DNA from: Bradyrhizobium sp. CSS354
Lineage (GTDB): Bacteria; Pseudomonadota; Alphaproteobacteria; Rhizobiales; Xanthobacteraceae
Direction of reading: 5' to 3'
Length of the DNA: 64,000 nt
Assembly (NCBI RefSeq): GCF_029051725.1
Contig: NZ_JAACFU010000005.1
Span: 186,001 to 250,000, forward strand
In this document: positions 1 through 8,571 of the stretch, piece by piece
Position numbering within the stretch: the stretch's first letter is position 1
How the letters are laid out: each line of letters begins with the position of its first letter
The notes under the pieces: generated by a model
What the model saw: only the letters and a program-made list of their open reading frames with translations
Database searches by the model: none
What the model was told of the DNA's origin: nothing
Position numbers and translations under genes: made by a program

Positions 1-472
1 GTCCGATGGTGATGCCGTTCGGTGAGATGTCAAAGCCCTTCAGCGTCCAATCGGGATGGCTATGGAGGAGGGAAAACAGATTGTAGCCGTAACCTGTCCC
101 GAGCTCGACGATCCGGCTGGCGCCGTCGGCGTATCGAGCGATCAGTTCTCCCAGCGCGGACAAGCGGTAGCGATAATATTGCTGAGCGCTGATGCGCATG
201 ATCTTGCCGTCGACTTTGCGCAGGCGCACGGACTGATCCGGGAAGATCAAGAAATCGGACAGGCTCTTGGCGTCGCGCCAAGCCTTGCGAGACAGAATCT
301 TCTGCCAGTGCGATCCGTCATACTCCGACTGCACCTTATCCTGGGTCCGCTCCATCCGCCGCATTGCGAGGCGATAGAGGCTCTTGGCGCCGTCGAGCGC
401 GTAGGAGGCGGCGCGGTCGGGCAGGGATGCCGGAGAGAGCGACTCCAGAATATCGTTCGCACCCGTTTTCAT
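1..472 (-). CDS. Class I SAM-dependent methyltransferase, 3' end outside the window
   Basis: Reading leftward from an ATG at 472, 157 residues are visible before the window edge. The protein has a long N-terminal part rich in basic and aromatic residues, then motif I IVELGTGYGYNLF at residues 121-133, and an acidic residue in GFDIS (148-149 region) where the adenosine ribose would be held. These show a Rossmann-fold methyltransferase. The start lies 24 bases after the stop of the flippase gene and has GGA just upstream, so it probably shares that leftward glycan operon. The acceptor cannot be deduced; by context it is a sugar or lipid-linked glycan. The downstream part that would define the subfamily is missing. 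Confidence 0.8.
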   Translation of the reverse strand, partial: MKTGANDILESLSPASLPDRAASYALDGAKSLYRLAMRRMERTQDKVQSEYDGSHWQKILSRKAWRDAKSLSDFLIFPDQSVRLRKVDGKIMRISAQQYYRYRLSALGELIARYADGASRIVELGTGYGYNLFSLLHSHPDWTLKGFDISPNGITIG

Positions 473-496
473 TCCATCGATCCAGAGAGCATCCGC

Positions 497-2020
497 TCAG
501 TTGCTTTTGGGGGCTAGCCCCATGAGGGAACCGACTGCGGGAAAAATGGCGCGATGCCGCTTTTCGAGTACCAGGAAGTACTGCGCGGCCCACGTCAGCA
601 GGCAGAATATTCCCGAAATCAGGCAAAGCTTTAGCACGCTGTCCGGGTGAATGTAACCCGCAAATATCCACAGTAATAAGCTGCTCAGGAGCAGGATGGC
701 GGCCTGAGTTCCGATCGCTTTTGCAAAGCGTTCAAGGTTGAGATCGAGCGCACTGCGCAATTGGCTGAGTTGCAGCGGCAGGACCAACACATTGGCCACG
801 GCTTGGCCCAGGATCAAGGCCCGCTCCGCGAACAGGTGCAGCGTTGCGGCAGATACGACCGCCCAGATCAGCAGCTGAAGCCCCATGAGCATATTGAGCC
901 GTGACTGAATCTCCGGGCGCGTCAGAAAAATCAAGCCGCCAATCGCGATGTATTGGACACAGATCGGAGACACGAAACTCACGCCCATCCAGACGGCATA
1001 GGGCGTCAGAAGCGGGCCGATCCAAATTCGCAGGATGTCCGGCGACAGGATGGCGGCGGCTGCGAAGATAGGCACCGTAAACATGGGCAGCAGAATAAGA
1101 CCGAGTTCACCCAACCGTTGAAACGTTGTCGAGTTGCCGCGCTCGTCGAGGCGGCTCGCTACCGGAAGTAGTGCCGAGGTTAGTAGGCTGACCACGGTCC
1201 TGGATACGCGCGAAAGCCGCACCAGCGCATCGTAAGTGCCGACGCCCGTTGGGCCGAATAGGAACCCGACCACCAACGGTTGGAGGGGGCCGGAAATGCC
1301 GCCGATCAACCGGCCCTGCAGAAGGAGCATACAACGATGCAAGAGCTCGCGGCGAATGTCGGAAGTCCATGATGAGAAACGCGTGTTCTTCCGCCCCAGC
1401 GCGATCACGGCGCCGAGCAGCACCACGAGCGCGCGGCCGATAAGCGTGGCGAGATAGATATAGGCGACGACCTCGAAGCCAACAGACCTATAGGAGGCCA
1501 ATATTGTCAGACCGACATAGGCGACGGTCGAAGCAACCTCCGTCACCCGCAACAGATTGTAGCGTTCGAACCCCTTGATGATCCCTTCCCAAACCAAGGC
1601 CGGAATAAGGATCAGATTTGCGAGTGCAGTGAAGCGGAGTATGCTGAGGAACGCCTCGAAGTGGGCGGCGTCGACCTTCATCAACATCGCAAGATACGGA
1701 ACTCCGAACCAGATCGCGGCGCTCAGACTCAACGCGAGGAGAATTGAGACCACGCTTAGAAAGGTGAGTTGCCGGGCAGCCAGAGCCCAATCGCGATGCT
1801 CCCGGCCCCGCGCCACCGTCTGAGTGGCCACCTCCGAAAGGCCGAGATCGAACACGGCCATCATCCCGGTCGGCAGGAGCAGCCGCGCGAGCACTATGAG
1901 GCCGAACTCGGTCACGCCCCACGTGCGGAGGATCACGGGAATGACGACGAGGCCGAGCACGGCGGCGCCGCCGAAGGCGATGATCGAGATCAGGGTATTG
2001 TGGATCAGGCGCTTGATCAT
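497..2020 (-). CDS. Wzx-like oligosaccharide flippase (MOP/MVF superfamily)
   Basis: The 507-residue protein is almost wholly hydrophobic, with about a dozen predicted membrane segments. Its N-terminus (NTLISIIAFGGAAVLGLVVI, residues 8-27) and the following RTWG-x-x-EFG stretch are the usual opening of polysaccharide transporters of the MOP family, which flip undecaprenyl-linked repeat units across the inner membrane. The length fits Wzx proteins (400-520 residues). It follows the PtmA-like SDR gene with a 12-base gap, in the same direction as the sugar genes. It is the only flippase recognised in the window, so it may export the glycan built by this locus. Substrate is unknown. Confidence is high for the family and moderate for the role. 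Confidence 0.85.
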   Translation of the reverse strand: MIKRLIHNTLISIIAFGGAAVLGLVVIPVILRTWGVTEFGLIVLARLLLPTGMMAVFDLGLSEVATQTVARGREHRDWALAARQLTFLSVVSILLALSLSAAIWFGVPYLAMLMKVDAAHFEAFLSILRFTALANLILIPALVWEGIIKGFERYNLLRVTEVASTVAYVGLTILASYRSVGFEVVAYIYLATLIGRALVVLLGAVIALGRKNTRFSSWTSDIRRELLHRCMLLLQGRLIGGISGPLQPLVVGFLFGPTGVGTYDALVRLSRVSRTVVSLLTSALLPVASRLDERGNSTTFQRLGELGLILLPMFTVPIFAAAAILSPDILRIWIGPLLTPYAVWMGVSFVSPICVQYIAIGGLIFLTRPEIQSRLNMLMGLQLLIWAVVSAATLHLFAERALILGQAVANVLVLPLQLSQLRSALDLNLERFAKAIGTQAAILLLSSLLLWIFAGYIHPDSVLKLCLISGIFCLLTWAAQYFLVLEKRHRAIFPAVGSLMGLAPKSN

Positions 2021-2032
2021 TGCGGTATTATA

Positions 2033-2854
2033 TCACCAAGAACTCAACCCGCCGTCGACGGCGACGTTCTGTCCGGTGACGTAGGATGCCGCATCAGACA
2101 CCAAGAACAGCATCGCGCCCACCATCTCGTCCGCGCGGGCCATGCGGCCGAGCGGAATGCGGGCCGCATAGCGCGCCTTGAAGGTCTCGTTCTGCCCGCT
2201 CTCCACCCCGCCCGGGGTGAGCGTGTTGACGCGAACGCCTTTCGCCGCCCAATAGGTCGCCAGATGCTTGGTCAGTCCGATGACCCCGGCTTTGGACGCC
2301 GTGTAGACCGCAGGCGTGTTGATGGCGCGGCCGAGATATTCGGAGCCTTCGTAGATGCGCTGGTCGGGCGCCATCAGGCCGTAGATTGAGGCGGTCTGCA
2401 CGATAGCGCCGTAGCCGCGTTCAGCCATTCGACCGCCGAAGGCTTGGGCGACGTTGAACATGCCGTCGAGATTGACCGCCATGATCTCCCGCCAGGTCTC
2501 CAACGAAAACTGCTCGACCGGCGCGAAGAAGGCGTCGACGTCGCGGGTCTTGCTCGCGGCGTTGTTGAGCAGGATCGAGACCGGCCCGAGGTCCGCTTCG
2601 ATCGCAGCGGCGGTGTTGCGTACCGCGTCGGGCTGGGTGATGTCGCAGCCATAACCCCTGGTGCGGACGGCATGGCGTGACGTGATGTCGGCTGCCGCCG
2701 CATCGGTCGCGGCCTGGTCGAGATCGACAATCGCGACATTGGCGCCGAACTCGGCGAGGCCCTCGGCGAAACGGCGGCCGAGAATGCCGCAGCCGCCGGT
2801 GACGACGGCGGTGCGTCCGGTGAGATCGAACAGAGCCTTGAAGCTCGTGGTCAT
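2033..2854 (-). CDS. ptmA: PtmA-like short-chain dehydrogenase/reductase
   Basis: A 273-residue classical SDR with the nucleotide site TGGCGILG at 19-26, NNAA at 97-100, catalytic Ser156, and Tyr184/Lys188 in YTASK. It lies at the 3' end of the legionaminic acid block just after the CMP-sugar synthetase gene, the place taken by ptmA next to ptmB in Campylobacter. In that system PtmA is thought to act early in supply of the amino-sugar precursor, but its reaction is not settled as far as I know. The segment APDQRIY and the run LTKHLATYWA are shared with a second SDR of this window at 18938-19777, so the two are paralogues. Start is ATG; 14 bases separate it from the upstream gene. Confidence 0.8.
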   Translation of the reverse strand: MTTSFKALFDLTGRTAVVTGGCGILGRRFAEGLAEFGANVAIVDLDQAATDAAAADITSRHAVRTRGYGCDITQPDAVRNTAAAIEADLGPVSILLNNAASKTRDVDAFFAPVEQFSLETWREIMAVNLDGMFNVAQAFGGRMAERGYGAIVQTASIYGLMAPDQRIYEGSEYLGRAINTPAVYTASKAGVIGLTKHLATYWAAKGVRVNTLTPGGVESGQNETFKARYAARIPLGRMARADEMVGAMLFLVSDAASYVTGQNVAVDGGLSSW

Positions 2855-2868
2855 TCGCTTAGGCCCCC

Positions 2869-3570
2869 TCAGGCCGGCAGTCGCTGGCGCAGCAACAGCT
2901 CCACCAACGCCAAGTCGAGATCAGAATCGATATCGATCGAGCGCTCTTCCGGCATCTCGAACAGGCGTGTGTCCGGATAGAAGACGGCGGGCTGCGCCAG
3001 AAACGATGCGACGCGCCAGACGTAGATCGACGCGTTCATGTCGAAGCAGCGCGGCGCATCCTGCCGGCGCGTGATTGGAGGATTGGCGGATTTGGAGAGG
3101 CCAACGCTGCCATCGGTGCGCTGCTCGACCAGATTGAAATAGGGCGAGCGGCGTGCCGGCGCGCCGGTGATGACATTGCGGGCGTCGCTCTCGCGCAGCA
3201 GTGCCACCGCCCCGGCGATGTCGGAGGCGAGCCTGAGCGGCGAGGTGACGTCGAGATCGACGAAAATCTCGGGCGTCTTGCCCGTTTGCGCGATGGCCTG
3301 CTCGAGACAATGGCGGATCGCCGGCAGCTTCGGCGCGGTATCCGTCGCCATCTCGTCCGGACGCTTCACGGCGATGTCGGCGCCCGCCTTCAGTGCCGCA
3401 TCGAGCAATGCGTCAGAATCACTGCTGAAGGCGATCGCGTCGAACAGGCCGGTCTCGCGCGCCTGCTCGATGCTCCATGCGAGCACAGGCTTGCCCAGGA
3501 GCTCGCGCGCATTTTTGCCGACGACCCCTTTCGAGCCGCCTCGCGCGCAGATCGTGCAGAGGAGACTCAT
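2869..3570 (-). CDS. legF: CMP-sugar synthetase, probable CMP-legionaminic acid synthetase
   Basis: The 233-residue protein begins MSLLCTICARGGSKG. The ARGGSKG loop (9-15) is the CTP-binding signature of acylneuraminate cytidylyltransferases. SSDSD and the DLDVTSPLR segment are the usual mid-protein landmarks, and the C-terminal DIDSDLDL supplies metal-binding acidic residues. The enzyme would activate a nonulosonic acid with CTP, the last cytosolic step before transfer. I chose the ATG at 3570 rather than a longer upstream reading, because it overlaps the stop of the oxidoreductase gene by four bases (ATGA) and matches the family start. Context with legB/C/G/I and ptmE points to legionaminic acid rather than sialic acid; substrate remains inferred. 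Confidence 0.88.
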   Translation of the reverse strand: MSLLCTICARGGSKGVVGKNARELLGKPVLAWSIEQARETGLFDAIAFSSDSDALLDAALKAGADIAVKRPDEMATDTAPKLPAIRHCLEQAIAQTGKTPEIFVDLDVTSPLRLASDIAGAVALLRESDARNVITGAPARRSPYFNLVEQRTDGSVGLSKSANPPITRRQDAPRCFDMNASIYVWRVASFLAQPAVFYPDTRLFEMPEERSIDIDSDLDLALVELLLRQRLPA

Positions 3571-4475
3571 GGCGATATCCAGGTCTTGGTGCGCAGAGCG
3601 CGCTCGCTGGCATCGATCAGATGTACGACGCCGAGCGCCTCGGGCAGAGAGCAGGCCGGACTCGCGCCATCCATCGCCGCGACATGCATGTCGCGATAGG
3701 TTTGGTCGCGCTCGCTGGGGATCTCGGTGATCTTGCCGTTGATCGCAAGCCGGCTGCCGACGAGATCGGCCTCGATGGTGTCGTCGTCGACGTTGATGCG
3801 AATACGGCGGATGCCCTGGCGATCGAGATAGTCCATGTGGACGTGGACCGATGGTGCCCGCTGCATATCGAGCAGCAGGTCGAGGTGGTCGTCGACGTCG
3901 ATATCGCGCGCGCCGGACGCGCCGCCGAGCGCCGCGACGCGATGCCACGGTCCGAACAGCCACAAGAGATAATCCAGCTCGTGGCTGAGATCCCGCAGCA
4001 CGCCGCCGCCGGCGTCGGCGGTGGCGGAAGCGGTCGCACGATGATCGCGGCCGGGGCGCCAGTCCCTGATGTCCTGGCCGACATAGGCGGCGACCGTGAT
4101 CACTTCGCGCCCGCGTAAGCTTTCGGCCAGCGCGGTCATCACGGGGTGAAAGCGGAGATTGTATCCGACGCTGACGTGGGAAAACGGATATTTCGGCGGC
4201 GGTGCCGGCGCTGCGAATAGCGGTTTTTCGACAAGGACTTCGCCATGGAAGCCGGCCCGCGCGAGTTCTTGCAGATCGTCGGCATGGCGCGCAGTCTCGG
4301 TGGCGATCACCGCATAATCCGGATGTGCGCCGGCGATGGCCTGCGCAATCGAGCTATAGTCGCCGCCTTCGCGACGGCTGACAGTCACGACGCGAAGCCC
4401 CAGCTCTCGCAGGACGCGCGCATGCCTTGTGCCAATCGAGCCGAGGCCGACCACGACGGCGGTTTTCGATGTCAC
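3567..4475 (-). CDS. Gfo/Idh/MocA-family oxidoreductase of the legionaminate cluster
   Basis: A 302-residue protein with the NAD(P)-binding loop GLGSIGTRHA (10-19), the EKP signature at 83-85, and GGGVLRDLSHELDYL (156-170), which carries the His165 expected of Gfo/Idh/MocA enzymes. The start is GTG, overlapping the ptmE stop by four bases (GTGA), and its own stop overlaps legF the same way, so translation is coupled. In Campylobacter an oxidoreductase gene sits at the same place between the ptmE and ptmB genes. A role in preparing the glucosamine precursor has been proposed for such genes; I cannot confirm the reaction from sequence. Family assignment is firm, pathway role is inferred from gene order. 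Confidence 0.82.
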   Translation of the reverse strand: MTSKTAVVVGLGSIGTRHARVLRELGLRVVTVSRREGGDYSSIAQAIAGAHPDYAVIATETARHADDLQELARAGFHGEVLVEKPLFAAPAPPPKYPFSHVSVGYNLRFHPVMTALAESLRGREVITVAAYVGQDIRDWRPGRDHRATASATADAGGGVLRDLSHELDYLLWLFGPWHRVAALGGASGARDIDVDDHLDLLLDMQRAPSVHVHMDYLDRQGIRRIRINVDDDTIEADLVGSRLAINGKITEIPSERDQTYRDMHVAAMDGASPACSLPEALGVVHLIDASERALRTKTWISP

Positions 4476-5521
4476 GGGAAGACCTCGTGAAATTCCGCAT
4501 GCGCTTGCTCGAAATCCTCCAGGCGGCCGATGTCGAGCCAGTATTCGCGGATCGGATAGACCGCGACGCGTCCCTTGCCGGCGATCACGCGCTCCAGCAC
4601 GGTCGGCATATCGACGCTGACTCCCGGCGCGACATGGCGAAAGACGGAGCTGCCGATCACATAGATGCCAGCACTGACGAACCAGCTCTCGGTCGGCTTC
4701 TCGCGGATGGCATCGAGAAAGCCCTCCGACGTGGAAACCACGCCGTACGGTACGTGCACCTTGTGCTCGCGGACGGCCATCGTCGCTTCCGCCGGCGTTC
4801 CGTTGTGGAAGTCGAGAAGAGCTCGGTAGTCAATCGTGGTGAGAATATCGCCGTTGGTGACGATCATCGGTAGAGCCGGTGGCGTCGGGAAGAGGCCAAG
4901 CGCGCCTGCGGTCCCCAGGCGTTCCGTTTCGTGTACGTACTGGATATTGGCGCCGAAGGCGGTGCCGTCGGCGAAGTAGTCTTTGATTGTCTCGGCCTTG
5001 TAGTTGACCGAGATGAAAATGTTGCCAAAACCCTGTTGCACGACGTTGCGAACGATCGTCTCGAGCAGCGGCCGGCCGCCGACGTTGAGCATCGGCTTCG
5101 GCACCTCGCGCGTGAGCGCGCCCAGGCGTTCGCCGAGGCCGCCCGCCATGATCAGGACCGGATTGGGATAGTGGCGCGGTTCGAGCAACTCATCGAGGGT
5201 CTCGACCAAGACAAGATGCCCGCCCTCGTCGACGAGCGGGAGTTGCTTGATCGACTTCTGCCGCATCAGCTGCAGGCGATCCTCGCGCGGCAGTGCCGCA
5301 GGAGCCGACACCGGCGCACGGCTCATGATGTCGGTCGCAAGTCCTGCGAGCGGGATGCCGCGCAGCAGGCCGCGCCTCACATCGCCGTCGGTGACCACGC
5401 CCAAAAGGCGATTCTGGTCGTCGAGCACGAGCGCAATCTGGATGCTTCCACTCTCGATGGCGGCAATGGCCTCGCCCACGGTGGCCTGCGTTCCAACGAC
5501 GGCCTTACGCCAGGATTTCAT
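4472..5521 (-). CDS. ptmE: CBS-domain sugar-1-phosphate nucleotidyltransferase, probable GlcN-1-P guanylyltransferase
   Basis: Residues 1 to about 115 form a pair of CBS motifs, with VTDGDVRR at 43-50. From about 120 on there is a nucleotidyltransferase fold: MAGGLGERL at 125-133, PKPM at 141-144, and the metal-binding NGD at 223-225. This CBS plus transferase architecture (349 residues) is that of Campylobacter PtmE, which makes GDP-glucosamine for the legionaminic acid route. That implies the following LegB, LegC and acetyltransferase steps here use GDP- rather than UDP-linked sugars. The gene heads the leftward group ptmE-Gfo/Idh-legF-ptmA, is divergent from the acetyltransferase gene, and overlaps the next gene by four bases. 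CBS domains often bind adenine nucleotides, so feedback control is possible. Confidence 0.8.
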   Translation of the reverse strand: MKSWRKAVVGTQATVGEAIAAIESGSIQIALVLDDQNRLLGVVTDGDVRRGLLRGIPLAGLATDIMSRAPVSAPAALPREDRLQLMRQKSIKQLPLVDEGGHLVLVETLDELLEPRHYPNPVLIMAGGLGERLGALTREVPKPMLNVGGRPLLETIVRNVVQQGFGNIFISVNYKAETIKDYFADGTAFGANIQYVHETERLGTAGALGLFPTPPALPMIVTNGDILTTIDYRALLDFHNGTPAEATMAVREHKVHVPYGVVSTSEGFLDAIREKPTESWFVSAGIYVIGSSVFRHVAPGVSVDMPTVLERVIAGKGRVAVYPIREYWLDIGRLEDFEQAHAEFHEVFP

Positions 5522-5717
5522 GGCAATCTGCCTCGTATACGCCGGATATCGGGGCCGCCCGCGGCTTAAGTCTGCTATATCGCGGCTGCGAGACGCGGCG
5601 TCAACCCCAACCGCATTCCTAAGGCAGCCCTGTTAACCTCAGCTTTTCGCGGTTCGAATCAAGGGTTTGAACACCCGCCGTCCCGCCGCTAAGGTTGTGC
5701 AGCGCAGGGGAATCGGC
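5522..5717. promoter_or_regulatory. Divergent intergenic region between ptmE and the NeuD-type gene
   Basis: These 196 bases separate two divergent genes, so promoters for both must lie here or inside the genes. AT-rich hexamers such as tatatc (around 5576) and tatacg (around 5535) could be -10 boxes, but no convincing paired -35 was found. The acetyltransferase start at 5718 is preceded by AGGGG with a seven-base spacer. Confidence 0.35.
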
Positions 5718-6329
5718 ATGGACGATCTCATCATCATAGGCGGCGGCGAACACGCCTTTATGGTCTACGAGGCGGCGCTGTTCTCCGGCCAGTTCAAGGT
5801 TATCGGTTTCCTCGATCGCCAGCCCGCAACACTGGGCGACGTCAGCTATCTCGGAACCGACGACGCTGCGCCGAACTATCCGGACGCGGCCTTCGTCATG
5901 GGGATCGGAACGATGCAGGCGGGGCCCGCTCGCCGGCAGATGATCGGCTGCATGCAGGTCGAGCGCTGGGCGACCGTGATTCATCCGCGCGCTATCGTCT
6001 CGCCCTCGGCCGGGATTGGTGCAGGCACCGTCATTATGCCCGGCGCAATCGTCAATGCGCGAAGCCGGATCGGTGATCACTGCATCATCAATTCCGGTGT
6101 CGTCGTCGAGCATGACGTACAGATCGGTGACTCCACGCATTTGTCGCCGGGAACCGTAGTCGGCGGCGGCGCGAAGATCGGCGAGAACTGCTTCGTCGGT
6201 CTCGGCAGCCGGGTCAGGGACCACATTGCGATCGGCGACGACACGCTGGTGGCGATGGGATCGGTGGTCACGGCGCCATGCCCGCCAGGGTCCGTCCTTC
6301 GCGGCATTCCGGCAAAGCCGCAAGGCTAG
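5718..6329 (+). CDS. NeuD/PglD-type sugar O/N-acetyltransferase (left-handed beta-helix)
   Basis: The 203-residue protein starts [13 protein letters not shown], the N-terminal nucleotide-binding motif of NeuD/PglD proteins, followed from about residue 87 by hexapeptide repeats (IGAGTVI, IGDHCII, IGENCFV) that build a left-handed beta-helix. Glu131-His132 in [10 protein letters not shown] match the catalytic pair of PglD. Such enzymes acetylate the 4-amino group of nucleotide-linked 2-acetamido-4-amino-trideoxy sugars, exactly the step needed between LegC and LegG. It is the only gene of the block on the plus strand, and its end overlaps the convergent legI gene by four bases. I chose ATG 5718 over a TTG at 5667 because of the AGGGG ribosome site. 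LegH role is inferred. Confidence 0.85.
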   Translation: MDDLIIIGGGEHAFMVYEAALFSGQFKVIGFLDRQPATLGDVSYLGTDDAAPNYPDAAFVMGIGTMQAGPARRQMIGCMQVERWATVIHPRAIVSPSAGIGAGTVIMPGAIVNARSRIGDHCIINSGVVVEHDVQIGDSTHLSPGTVVGGGAKIGENCFVGLGSRVRDHIAIGDDTLVAMGSVVTAPCPPGSVLRGIPAKPQG

Positions 6330-7396
6330 ACCGGATCGTCCGGCTCGAGCGCGCGCGGCACTGCCGTCCCAACCAGTGACCAGTATTCGATCGGCGGACG
6401 GCCGGCGCCGGGGCGCTTGGCGGTGATATCGGCCGGGCCGATGGTCTCGCCGGCCTTCAGCGCACGCGCCGCCACGATGCTCTTGCGCGCGACTGGAACG
6501 TTCCTGATCTCGGACTCTTTGGGCGCCTTCACGCCGTCGCCGAGAGCACGCTCCACGTTGCGGATGGCCGCAACCATTTGCTTGAAATCGTCCGGCTCCA
6601 GCGAGGCCGCGTGGTCGGGGCCCGTGGCGTTGCGGTCCAGCGTCAGGTGCTTTTCGATCGTTGTGGCGCCGAGTGCGACGGCGGCCACTGAAACTTCGAA
6701 GCCGTCGGTGTGATCGGAATATCCGACCGGGAGCTGGAACGCGGAGCGCATTGTGGCCATTGCGGCGAGGTTCACATCCGCGATGGGGCAGGGATATTCG
6801 GTGGTGCAATGGAGCAGGCTGACGTGCCGCGCGAGCATTGCGCGTGCCGCCGGATCGCGCCACGCCGCGCGGAAGGAGGCAATGCCGGGCGGATCGTTGC
6901 GTTGGCCGTAGCCATGAGCGAGCACGCCGAGCGCTTCCTCGATCTCGCCGAGTGTCGCCATGCCGGTCGAAAGGATCAGCATCGCGCCGGCCTTCGCCGC
7001 CGCATGCAGCAGCGGCGCATTGGTGAGATCGCCTGATCCGATCTTGATACGCGGCAGGTTCAGCGACAGCAGGAAGGCGAGCGACGCGTCGTCGAAGGGC
7101 GTCGACAGGAACTCGATGCCACGCTCCTTGGCGCGCGCGATCAGCGTGTGGTGCGCGGCTTGCGGCAGTTCGAGCCGTTGCAGCATGGTAAGCTGGCTCT
7201 CGGCGGCGTTTGTCGTGCGCTGCTGATACTCGGCCTTCTTCGCCGCACCGCCCGCCAATGCCTTCGCATTGAAGGTCTGGAACTTGACGATGTCGGCACC
7301 GGCGTCGGCGGCCGCGTCGATCAGCGCCAGCGCCTTCTCCAGGCTGCCGTCATGATTGACGCCGGCTTCCGCGATGATCAGCGTGTGCGTCGTCAT
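6326..7396 (-). CDS. legI: NeuB-family synthase, probable N,N'-diacetyllegionaminate synthase
   Basis: A 356-residue PEP-condensing synthase. EAGVNHDG at 10-17, KIGSGDL, the HCTTEYP segment, GYSDHT and EKHLTLD are the successive active-site landmarks of NeuB enzymes, which join phosphoenolpyruvate to a hexosamine to give a nine-carbon ulosonic acid. The last 70 residues (from about [14 protein letters not shown]) form a SAF/antifreeze-like domain that closes over the neighbouring subunit's active site. Its stop overlaps the convergent acetyltransferase by four bases, and its ATG overlaps the legG stop by four bases. Neighbours legC and legG make a 2,4-diacetamido-trideoxymannose substrate likely. 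A different nonulosonate cannot be excluded by motif alone. Confidence 0.88.
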   Translation of the reverse strand: MTTHTLIIAEAGVNHDGSLEKALALIDAAADAGADIVKFQTFNAKALAGGAAKKAEYQQRTTNAAESQLTMLQRLELPQAAHHTLIARAKERGIEFLSTPFDDASLAFLLSLNLPRIKIGSGDLTNAPLLHAAAKAGAMLILSTGMATLGEIEEALGVLAHGYGQRNDPPGIASFRAAWRDPAARAMLARHVSLLHCTTEYPCPIADVNLAAMATMRSAFQLPVGYSDHTDGFEVSVAAVALGATTIEKHLTLDRNATGPDHAASLEPDDFKQMVAAIRNVERALGDGVKAPKESEIRNVPVARKSIVAARALKAGETIGPADITAKRPGAGRPPIEYWSLVGTAVPRALEPDDPV

Positions 7397-8571
7397 GGCC
7401 GCGCTCCACTTGCCGGAAGGTCGTAAAAGCCCTTCGCCAGAATCTGCCTGAAATCGGGGATGCCGGCGACGATGTCGGCAAATCGCCGGCTGGATTCGCC
7501 GTCGCCGTAAGGATTGACGGTGGCTTGATGGCCGCGCTGGAGCGCCGCCGAGATGGCGGCGGCGATTGCATTGCGCTCGGGCGCTGCGTGAAATACCGAT
7601 GCGGCGCGTTCACGTCCCTTCTGGCGGTCGCCGATATCGACCGTGGGAACGCCGAAGGAAGGCGCTTCGAGCAGGCCGCTCGAGGAATTGCCGATCACCA
7701 GGTCCACATGGCTCATCAGGCTGAGATAGCGGAGCTGCCCGAGCGAGGCGACCGCGATCGTGTTCGGCCGGCCCGCCGCAAAAGCTTCGATCCGTGCGTT
7801 CAACGCGCGGCCCTCGGCATCGGCGTTGGCGAGGGTGAACACGAAATGAAAGGCGGGATCCAGCGCCGACAATGCCGCGAACAGCTCGTCCAGTTCGGCC
7901 ATCGAGCGCCCGGTCTCGACCGTGACGGGGTGGAACGTGATGAGCGCGTTGCGCTCACGGAGCGGCATTCCGACCGCGCGACCGATGCTGTCGCAGTCCA
8001 TCAGGGCGAGATGCTTGATGGCATCGATGCCGACCGAGCCAATGGTGTGAATGCGCGAGGGGTGCTCGCCGAGCTGTATCAGCCGCCGCGTCGAGCCCGG
8101 ATTGCTGGTGAAATGCAGATGCGCCATTTTGCTGATGGCGTGACGAACGGACTCATCGACCGCGCCCTCGGTGACGTCGCCGCCGAACAGATGCGCCATC
8201 GGCAGCCGCATGAACATCGCCGCCTGCGCGGCCGCGAACATCTCGAAGCGATCGCCGAGGACGACGACGAGATCCGGTCCTAGCCGCGTGAAAGCATCGG
8301 CAAAGCCGATGACGCCGAGCCCGACCGATTTCGCGACGCCGGCCCCGGTGTCGCTGCTGAGCAGCGTCTCGACACGCTCGTCGACCTCGAACCCCTCGTC
8401 GCGGATGTCGTTGAAGGTGTAGCCGAACTCCGGTGCGAGATGCATGCCCGTGGCGACGAGCTGAAGTGTCAATCCGGGCGTCTCGCGGATTGCGCGCATC
8501 GGCCAGACCAGCAGCCCGAAATCAGCGCGGCTACCGGTGACGAAGCAGATTTTTCGCGCGACGCTACTCAT
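7393..8571 (-). CDS. legG: Hydrolysing nucleotide-sugar 2-epimerase (NeuC/LegG type)
   Basis: The 392-residue protein carries VTGSRADFGLL (11-21), the conserved opening of NeuC/WecB epimerases, then VVLGDRFE, GGDVTEGAVDESVRHAISK, and the C-terminal nucleotide-binding segments IGNSSSGLLEAPSFG and DIGDRQKGR. LegG removes the nucleotide and inverts C2 of the 2,4-diacetamido-2,4,6-trideoxy sugar, giving the free mannose-configured substrate for LegI. Stop and start overlap legI by four bases and legC by eight bases, so the three are translationally coupled. The sequence alone does not separate LegG from NeuC; the nearby aminotransferase and dehydratase make LegG the better call. Confidence 0.87.
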   Translation of the reverse strand: MSSVARKICFVTGSRADFGLLVWPMRAIRETPGLTLQLVATGMHLAPEFGYTFNDIRDEGFEVDERVETLLSSDTGAGVAKSVGLGVIGFADAFTRLGPDLVVVLGDRFEMFAAAQAAMFMRLPMAHLFGGDVTEGAVDESVRHAISKMAHLHFTSNPGSTRRLIQLGEHPSRIHTIGSVGIDAIKHLALMDCDSIGRAVGMPLRERNALITFHPVTVETGRSMAELDELFAALSALDPAFHFVFTLANADAEGRALNARIEAFAAGRPNTIAVASLGQLRYLSLMSHVDLVIGNSSSGLLEAPSFGVPTVDIGDRQKGRERAASVFHAAPERNAIAAAISAALQRGHQATVNPYGDGESSRRFADIVAGIPDFRQILAKGFYDLPASGARP

